Source: Clostridiales bacterium (GTDB taxonomy: Bacteria; Bacillota; Clostridia; Lachnospirales; Lachnospiraceae). From it: a DNA stretch of 64,000 bases. Under the pieces are notes generated by a model. It was not told where the DNA came from, did no database searches, and saw nothing but the letters and a program-made list of their open reading frames with translations. Positions 61,701 to 64,000 of the stretch are shown here, one piece after another. The translations under genes and the position numbers were made by a program. Position 1 is the first letter of the stretch. The number at the start of each line of letters is the position of its first letter. The stretch lies in NCBI GenBank assembly GCA_018365455.1, contig JAGZJZ010000002.1:62001-126000 (forward strand), given 5' to 3'.

Positions 61701-61880
61701 AAAGATTTCAAAAAATCAACGACCAGAGTACGCACCGGCAGAACAAATCCGCGGATCGGGAATCTGAAGCCCGGCAGGACTTATTATGTAAAAGTAAGAG
61801 CATATAAGACTGACTCTGCAGGAAAGAGCGTTTATGGAAAATACAGTTATGTCAAGAAAATAAGGTTAGATAAGAAGTAA
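52797..61880 (+). CDS. giant secreted multidomain enzyme with two GH33 sialidase domains and an SGNH esterase domain
   Basis: A 3027-residue exported protein. Order: signal peptide (about 1-36); LamG-like (42-232); GH33 sialidase 1 (243-810); Ig-like and Fn3 (815-995); LamG-like (1005-1198); degenerate SGNH domain (1200-1415); Fn3-like (1421-1525); intact SGNH (1528-1738); Fn3/cadherin-like (1745-1943); LamG-like (1944-2142); GH33 sialidase 2 (2145-2620); InlB-type repeats (2623-2768), Big2 (2778-2858), another InlB repeat and Fn3 to the end. Sialidase 1 has R260, D285, E655, R675, R741 and Y773; sialidase 2 has R2160, D2185, E2465, R2481, R2543 and Y2583, plus several Asp boxes each. The SGNH site is S1554, G-T-N1623-D and D1716-x-x-H1719. 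It would release sialic acid and probably deacetylate it. No LPXTG or SLH anchor is seen. Start ATG 52797 follows AAGGAGG. Confidence 0.9.
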   Translation: MYIKQKQKRFLAMMLVIVLVISGILPQGVIQASAQEESLPIYSGRNMSISSASETINITQTYLASLSSLKEGTIAVRYRSSPGQGLSALFSLSGTKPGQENTYAVAYVNPTGNKVGVEVRQGDNSNVTNYNQVSATASIRDDQWHTAVYVFGKTKFQIYLDGKKLTEQDKPGFFDKITEADSVKIGALDRAPAKGGANQWVFNGDIDLVEVYGKALSAEEAAELQMATAYEPVIPDDPEDAVRTDTRLFYNGFENSAAYRIPSLLTTTEGTIIAAIDKRQSGSADQGNIDTVIKRSTDGGVTWEETKTLVNLPSGLNRHALSIDANMVQDKNTGKIFLMVDMFPESNAIMDSGSLVTSSGYKEVNGKKYLILRDCPNSERGNTYTKEYTIRENGIVFDEASGEATNYVVPNLADGKLYEKRTADTVNAGNKEEIQGEAAPKQESEVQSKTAENTMLPENEGEAYRETEIQEPEAPLNTEEVQTPEAVAESLTEADRVSESAQSAGQESEPTETIAEPVSQTEQLQYIGNIYLYTGNEAAPLKAVRTSHLWMVTSENDGADWSEPVDLNGQIKEDWMLFTGTGPGVGMQMSDGRLILPVYITNSNVGGSQSAAVIYSDDGGETWDMGETVNDGRILSNGNVLETKTMNNNGAMMTESQAVEVTNAEGEKELRLFCRNQGGNVAIASSKDGGETWGNTLKFDSALRDAYCQLTIVPYPYDVPGYEGKEMFLFANPDSTYSAGRNNGTLRLGYYEPQTDEFVWIVSRVVELGNYGYSCLSVLGENQIGLFWEGANLDLNYSTFNLQWLMADKTPVERTAPVVQAVKWEGNRIEVTFDQPMMVIGSPQLEASAEGEPVSMEYDSGSGTTKLLFRPGVDDTRELTFRTITAEGRNFYGNAQNVRVANDGFDGFTIPPSQGPSIETLIKPGYSSIKISFVPAEGITEYDIFRSEDKNGTYEKIGSTQGTSYTDQTGAGKTFYYQVRSKDGNKVSDKIGNASPTGIEAMKENAVLYKDLKGQEFNGSTLVDVSDKAAEVGKLSAGSVIIKFRTTDKSGNLMMLMGKTAGESAAINGAVNKASFYLEKSDNLMRYRADMKHTRASVAGIDYADGEWHTAMVTQADSGYVFRFAIDGVERGKFTGDSNKGFFSTVQNLNQLTIGGYYNGNTQTVSNGFKGEIGYVVVTEEAASLEDTLEITKSESGILCDLPEQMFDQSKDNTWVFAGGTDVEGGYGVTQGIRNYVGQFEEYIRWTKNGGVMGRQRYMINTGKAGNTMADIKDQFDNLVGKYDPRALAVMVGKEDYQAGTEGLEAFKASLGALADKALGLRNGTGYLVIQTPYAQADDSENQLAAAYTNAVKEVYDGFSDAQKSKVMVADHFKNTDNGAFKKNCLDTQGSINALGHLEIAKQFAKVTYGTADGFPVGEADLSLKKEKTPSKYSAEAPKVTASDTQLTVNIPDTALEGTTGWRYELQIEDQTISGGFTDRQAVIGGLPTGAGYTLTVKSEDGDTQLAAVTGKVLQGNESQVKPVTQIELSDLQKQIRAIAEKEEPATWLFVGDSITHGALHTKGYDSIHQTFEKYLKEELGRKDDVVINTAVSGATTAEQEANSNERLDKYNADVVIVMLGTNDASNETVPTDRYKANLESIVDKIHAKGAAAVLRTPNPLRPEAGNRAVNLPKYAEVIRTVAAEKNAVLDDHFAEWSKELETRAYLWQNTYWNNDSIHPNPNGQLNMAQSLIRACGLFNETSTICNLSYELPHTDEQSDKAIGAAASGDKIAVDLEALEKSYGSSFGSAKIQAVCDGKTYTASAKKGEQYGTLRNLPVNKTYQVTVKADLLETSKSVTFQTETVELKEGEAIIGLGFAGKKLTDLTPSALAGTFYVSTLAPEGTPVYSLCQGENDTDNDKFVIEGDQLKVKKTLTEGNTYSVRVKASITEISEEQVFTIKALGRYLIIDETNMEIESGHPIDLTGKYLEEIKELEEGTLFVDFTSSNTSIQSLFSVSLGDDPAAAAQNTHMHVYTSGENLGVEIRNQKGDPVFDYKGAELLKTGVIRVGEQNKVIFRADKEKGSYQLFVNGKLEFELAASKLGGYKYLSDMPHLNTVTVGATMRGGAAKYTYAGSMAKLQYYGVPLDEEACKSMTRVEGYEQLDPPFHSNDATGSSYFRIPAMLTTMQGTVISAIDARFGGTQDAPNNLDTAVSTSTDGGKSWSDGILPFHFDDFADNGQIFKEGSGVSVAGSAAFIDPVLLEDRTINSNGRIFILVDAFPSATGTLTAQKGSGYTLIDGKKYLKLKKAGETEYHYTLRENNVIYDQKGAPTEYSLNGNFEVQKNGEPLTVKQKDIVYNNDTITTVTTDQDVAMNVMYDTSVFQVLKTSYLYLKYSDDQGKTWSDPVNLNSMVKTEDMGFLGVGPGRGIQITNGEHKGRLLYQVYEYVNGDQWCHTIYSDDHGETWKLGGSPQFDRAAVGSMSESQLIELPDGTLQVFARTVKSRIATAYSKDGGETWTNGALDDRLLLASGSGCQLSVINYDGYIDGKRAVILSAPVESSRRHGVIRIGLIDEEIQEGKEYPEIDWKYQFDVTKPGVYFAYSCLTQLPNGDLGILYEQGNTKQFLDKIRYQTYSVGKLTQDTYESQILAGTLDAAAGNTSVSKQKDTYTIHADAHEGYKFVRWLLDGEEVSTKADFAFRHGESAFAGKKLHFMAEFQEAVNPPAETFTVKFYGKDGNLLKAQTIEKGKDATPPTPPELKGYEFDRWDKDFRNVQSDLDVTAVYKVILVPSENPVKVEKITLNMTDLLLAKGKKIKLTAKVSPSDAEDNSVMWTSSNKKAAVVDSSGRIIAKAPGTAVITATSRDGSNVKASCRVRIGYQVTYKLNKGKNAPSNPSVFLTSERIKLKKAARKGYTFAGWYTDQNYKHRIKEIKKGTNKNVTVYAKWKKIRVDRVKSLTLQTAGKYRIRVRFGKASGADGYLVKYSTSKDFKKSTTRVRTGRTNPRIGNLKPGRTYYVKVRAYKTDSAGKSVYGKYSYVKKIRLDKK

Positions 61881-61884
61881 GTGA

Positions 61885-61946
61885 CCAGGAAAGCGTCATT
61901 TGCCGGCGTGCGTGGGGGCTGCGACGGCAAAGGCGCTTTTTCTGGT
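61885..61946 (+). terminator. terminator after the giant sialidase gene
   Basis: Stem AAAGCG-TTTGCCG / CGGCAAA-CGCTTT with a GC-rich loop, followed by TTTCTGG; an outer CCAG/CTGG extends it. Confidence 0.8.
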
Positions 61947-62079
61947 TTGTAATGCAGTTAAAAAGGAGGGTCTGGCGCATAGATTTATGAGATAAATTAT
62001 CGAGCCCCTTTTCTTATGATATAATGCTATAATAAAACAAAAACCGAAATTATATGTTAAGAAAGGACAGGTGTAAATA

Positions 62080-62742
62080 ATGATCAATAATTGGAATGCC
62101 ATACCGGGCTTAGAGGAAGCGGATTTTATTGCAGCAGCGGACATCTCAATACTGTCCGATGGAGAAAACAGAGGATATCCCAGAGGTATCGTGGTAGGAA
62201 TTGCACTTTCCCAGCCCTATATCCTGGAAGTTACAAATAAGGATGTGGATAACGGCGAATTCTCCAGGACTGAGAAAAAGGCAGAACAACTGGCTGTGAC
62301 GCTGGCTGCCTATTTAGAAAAGCAGGGATACAGTGCTTTCGCCCAGACGGAGGAGAATATGATTGCGGAAGGATTTGCTGATGAAGCATCACTGAGTATG
62401 AGTCTGCCCTGTAAGACAATCGCTGTGCTCGCCGGTGTGGGATGGATTGGAAAAAACAATCTGCTGATTACCGAAAAATACGGAAGTGCTCTCTGCATGT
62501 GCAGCGTATTAACGGATGCTCCGGCAGTTATTCAGGAAAGCAGGGTTATGCTGTCCAGATGCCGGGAGGAATGCACCATCTGTAAATCCATCTGCCCACC
62601 GAAAGCCCTGCATGGATGCAGGTGGGAAAAGAAGGTGGCAAGAGACCAGATTGTGGACGTGCACAAATGCAAATGCTGTCTAAAGTGTATGATGTGCTGC
62701 CCCTGGACGCAGGCTTATGGTAAAAAACTTATCATTAAGTAA
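62080..62742 (+). CDS. QueG-like Fe-S cluster protein (short epoxyqueuosine reductase homologue)
   Basis: A 220-residue cytoplasmic protein. The C-terminus binds two 4Fe-4S clusters: CREECTICKSICPPKAL and HKCKCCLKCMMCCPW. The middle segment VGWIGKNNLLITEKYGSALCM is the QueG signature. QueG, a cobalamin-dependent enzyme of queuosine synthesis, is normally 300-380 residues; this copy is shorter and lacks most of the usual N-terminal and C-terminal (HEAT-like) parts, as in a group of uncharacterised clostridial homologues. A TATAAT at 62020-62025 with a second at 62028-62033 lies upstream. Whether it still acts on queuosine is uncertain. Confidence 0.75.
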   Translation: MINNWNAIPGLEEADFIAAADISILSDGENRGYPRGIVVGIALSQPYILEVTNKDVDNGEFSRTEKKAEQLAVTLAAYLEKQGYSAFAQTEENMIAEGFADEASLSMSLPCKTIAVLAGVGWIGKNNLLITEKYGSALCMCSVLTDAPAVIQESRVMLSRCREECTICKSICPPKALHGCRWEKKVARDQIVDVHKCKCCLKCMMCCPWTQAYGKKLIIK

Positions 62743-62995
62743 AGTTAAATAACATAGCAATATCTGGGTAAATATGGTATAATGCATCACGGATATGGTG
62801 AATATATTAAATAAGACTCTCAGTAAATAACCGAATGTACCGCTGGTTTGATTTTCCGAGAGCACAGGTGTCAAATACTCGGAGTAGCCCGCTGTGCCTC
62901 CGTTTTTACACCTGTACTTTCAAAAAAACAATCTCATTGTACTATGCGGTTGTTTACTTTGAGTTATACTAAATTCAGGAAGTTAGTGAGGTATT
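62743..62995 (+). promoter_or_regulatory. promoter and structured leader of the exporter gene
   Basis: An extended -10 TGG-TATAAT (-10 at 62778-62783) would give a 5' leader of about 200 nt. Within it ACAGGTGT (62864-62871) pairs with ACACCTGT (62908-62915). No match to a known riboswitch was recognised. No gene is seen here. Confidence 0.45.
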
Positions 62996-63835
62996 ATGTT
63001 TACAGAAGCATTGCGAGAAGCATTTTTTGATAGTTTACAAATGCTGCCATTTTTATTTGCAGCTTTTTTAATTTTAGAAGCGGTGGAACATTACTCCAGT
63101 GGGTTTATGAAAAAAGCACTTTATAAGGTGGGAAAAGCAGGCCCGGTAGCAGGCTCAGTTTTGGGATGTATCCCCCAGTGCGGCTTTTCTGTTATTGCAG
63201 CGAATCTGTATTCCGGGGGGATTATCACACTGGGAACGCTGCTGGCAGTCTTTATCGCCACATCCGATGAAGCGATACTGATTCTAATGGGCAATCCGGG
63301 CAGAGGGAGTGATATTCTAAATCTGATTATAACGAAGATTATAATTGCAGTTATAGCAGGATACGGCATAGACATTTTCTTTCGTCGCCGGAGTGAAGGA
63401 AAAAAAGAAATCGGGGAAATCTGTGACCATTGCGGCTGTCATGAAGGTCATGGCGGAATTTTAATGCCGGCACTCCGCCATACGGCAAAAATATTTCTCT
63501 ATGTATTAGTATTTAATTTGGTTCTGGAGGTTGCATTGGACTGGATTGGTGCTCAGAGGCTTTCGGAATATCTGCTAAAAGATTCTCTGATTCAGCCATT
63601 TATTGCGGCACTGATTGGCATGATACCTAATTGTGCCTCATCGGTAATCCTGACAGAACTTTACTTAAGCGGTGCAATCAGTTTTGCATCCGTCGTATCC
63701 GGGCTGTGTACCGGGGCGGGAATTGGTCTAGTGGTGTTATTGAAAATGAACCATAACCCCAAAGAAAATTTAAAAATCGTTGGATTGCTCTATGGGATCT
63801 CTGTTGTGGCGGGGGTGGTCATTCAGTTATTTTGA
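62996..63835 (+). CDS. ArsP_2-type putative metal(loid) exporter
   Basis: A 279-residue membrane protein with about eight TM helices in two repeated halves. Each half carries a conserved Pro-x-Cys motif, GCIPQCGFSVIAANLY in half 1 and GMIPNCASSVILTELYLSG in half 2, characteristic of the ArsP_2 / putative heavy-metal exporter family. A cytoplasmic His/Cys loop, CDHCGCHEGHGG, separates the halves and probably binds a metal. The family is often annotated as arsenic efflux, but no ars genes are linked here, so the substrate is not certain. The GTGAGG site is upstream of the ATG. Confidence 0.8.
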   Translation: MFTEALREAFFDSLQMLPFLFAAFLILEAVEHYSSGFMKKALYKVGKAGPVAGSVLGCIPQCGFSVIAANLYSGGIITLGTLLAVFIATSDEAILILMGNPGRGSDILNLIITKIIIAVIAGYGIDIFFRRRSEGKKEIGEICDHCGCHEGHGGILMPALRHTAKIFLYVLVFNLVLEVALDWIGAQRLSEYLLKDSLIQPFIAALIGMIPNCASSVILTELYLSGAISFASVVSGLCTGAGIGLVVLLKMNHNPKENLKIVGLLYGISVVAGVVIQLF

Positions 63836-63863
63836 ATACGTTCTTAGAAAATTGGAGGTAAGT

Positions 63864-64000
63864 ATGAAAATCACCTATATACATCATAGTTCATTTTTAG
63901 TCGAAGGATCGGATTTCTATCTTTTGTTTGATTATTTTCAGGGGAATATCCCAGAGTTATCAGAACAAAAGCCCCTTTATGTATTTGCAAGCCATCGGCA
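63864..64000 (+). CDS. metallo-beta-lactamase-fold hydrolase, N-terminus (partial)
   Basis: The frame starts at ATG 63864 behind GGAGGTAAG and runs off the window after 45 codons. KITYIHHSSFLVEGSDFYLL, FDYFQG and YVFASHR match the first strands of UlaG/YycJ-like MBL-fold hydrolases, with the beginning of the metal motif (SHR, where SHxHxDH is expected) at the very edge. Only the fold can be proposed. It starts 28 bp after the exporter stop, so the two are probably co-transcribed. Confidence 0.7.
   Translation, partial: MKITYIHHSSFLVEGSDFYLLFDYFQGNIPELSEQKPLYVFASHR

Noticed and set aside
52797..61880. Possibility that the 9-kb frame is two genes merged by a sequencing error
   Set aside because: One signal peptide, no internal ribosome site and continuous linker-domain architecture across 1740-2145 support a single protein, though read support was not available.
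62743..62995. yybP-ykoY-type riboswitch before the exporter
   Set aside because: A GGAGTAG string occurs, but the conserved core and pairing of that class are not visible.
62848..63030. 60-codon frame upstream of the exporter gene
   Set aside because: It lies in the structured leader, overlaps the exporter start in another frame and has no ribosome site.

Overview
The window is chromosomal DNA of a low-to-moderate GC Gram-positive anaerobe. It carries the rplJL-rpoBC-rpsLG-fusA-tuf backbone, YesM/YesN-type two-component systems tied to sugar ABC transporters, lipoprotein solute-binding proteins, a VanZ-like protein, and a very large secreted sialidase. This combination suggests a gut-type Lachnospiraceae (Clostridia). 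Species cannot be assigned from the sequence alone.

Backbone with insertions (1-30 kb). The end of rplJ and rplL are followed not by rpoB but by a convergent secreted protein gene, an mmsA-type CoA-acylating aldehyde dehydrogenase and a cell-wall-binding D,D-carboxypeptidase. rpoB-rpoC follow from their own promoter. A sugar-uptake island of about 12 kb then separates rpoC from rpsL-rpsG-fusA-tuf. It holds a ribose/rhamnose-type ABC transporter (ATPase, two permeases, lipoprotein), an alpha/beta-hydrolase carbohydrate esterase, a YesM-type kinase, a short AraC-type response regulator, a UroD-family protein and a VanZ-like membrane protein. The transporter and UroD promoters share an almost identical regulatory block with half-sites 22 bp apart, so they look like one regulon controlled by the kinase/regulator pair between them.

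Stress and regulation region (29.5-39.8 kb). A CarD-like protein is followed by an XRE regulator overlapping a small membrane protein gene. Next comes an OmpR-type two-component system followed by a LolD/MacB-like ABC exporter, a layout typical of antimicrobial-peptide or envelope-stress modules. A metallophosphoesterase, an AEC permease, a GNAT acetyltransferase and an AraC/GyrI-like regulator complete the region.

Oligosaccharide locus (39.8-50.3 kb). A leftward operon (YesM kinase, YesN regulator, solute-binding lipoprotein) is divergent from a rightward operon (27-residue membrane peptide, MalE-like lipoprotein, MalF, MalG, GH13 glucosidase). Two near-identical 16-bp operator copies 22 bp apart abut the -35 region in front of the MalE-like gene. 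The locus has no ATPase and presumably borrows an MsmK-type subunit.

Host-glycan region (50.4-61.9 kb). After a small HsmA-family membrane protein comes a chimeric gene: the first three quarters of a sugar-binding lipoprotein joined in frame to the C-terminal domain of a GH42 beta-galactosidase, probably a deletion scar. Downstream lies a 3027-residue secreted enzyme with two complete GH33 sialidase domains, an intact SGNH esterase domain, a second degenerate SGNH domain, three LamG-like domains and a tail of Ig-like and InlB-type repeats. The combination could remove O-acetyl groups and sialic acids in one polypeptide. The window closes with a QueG-like Fe-S protein, an ArsP_2-type metal(loid) exporter and the start of a metallo-beta-lactamase-fold protein. 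No tRNA, rRNA, CRISPR array, transposase or prophage gene was seen.
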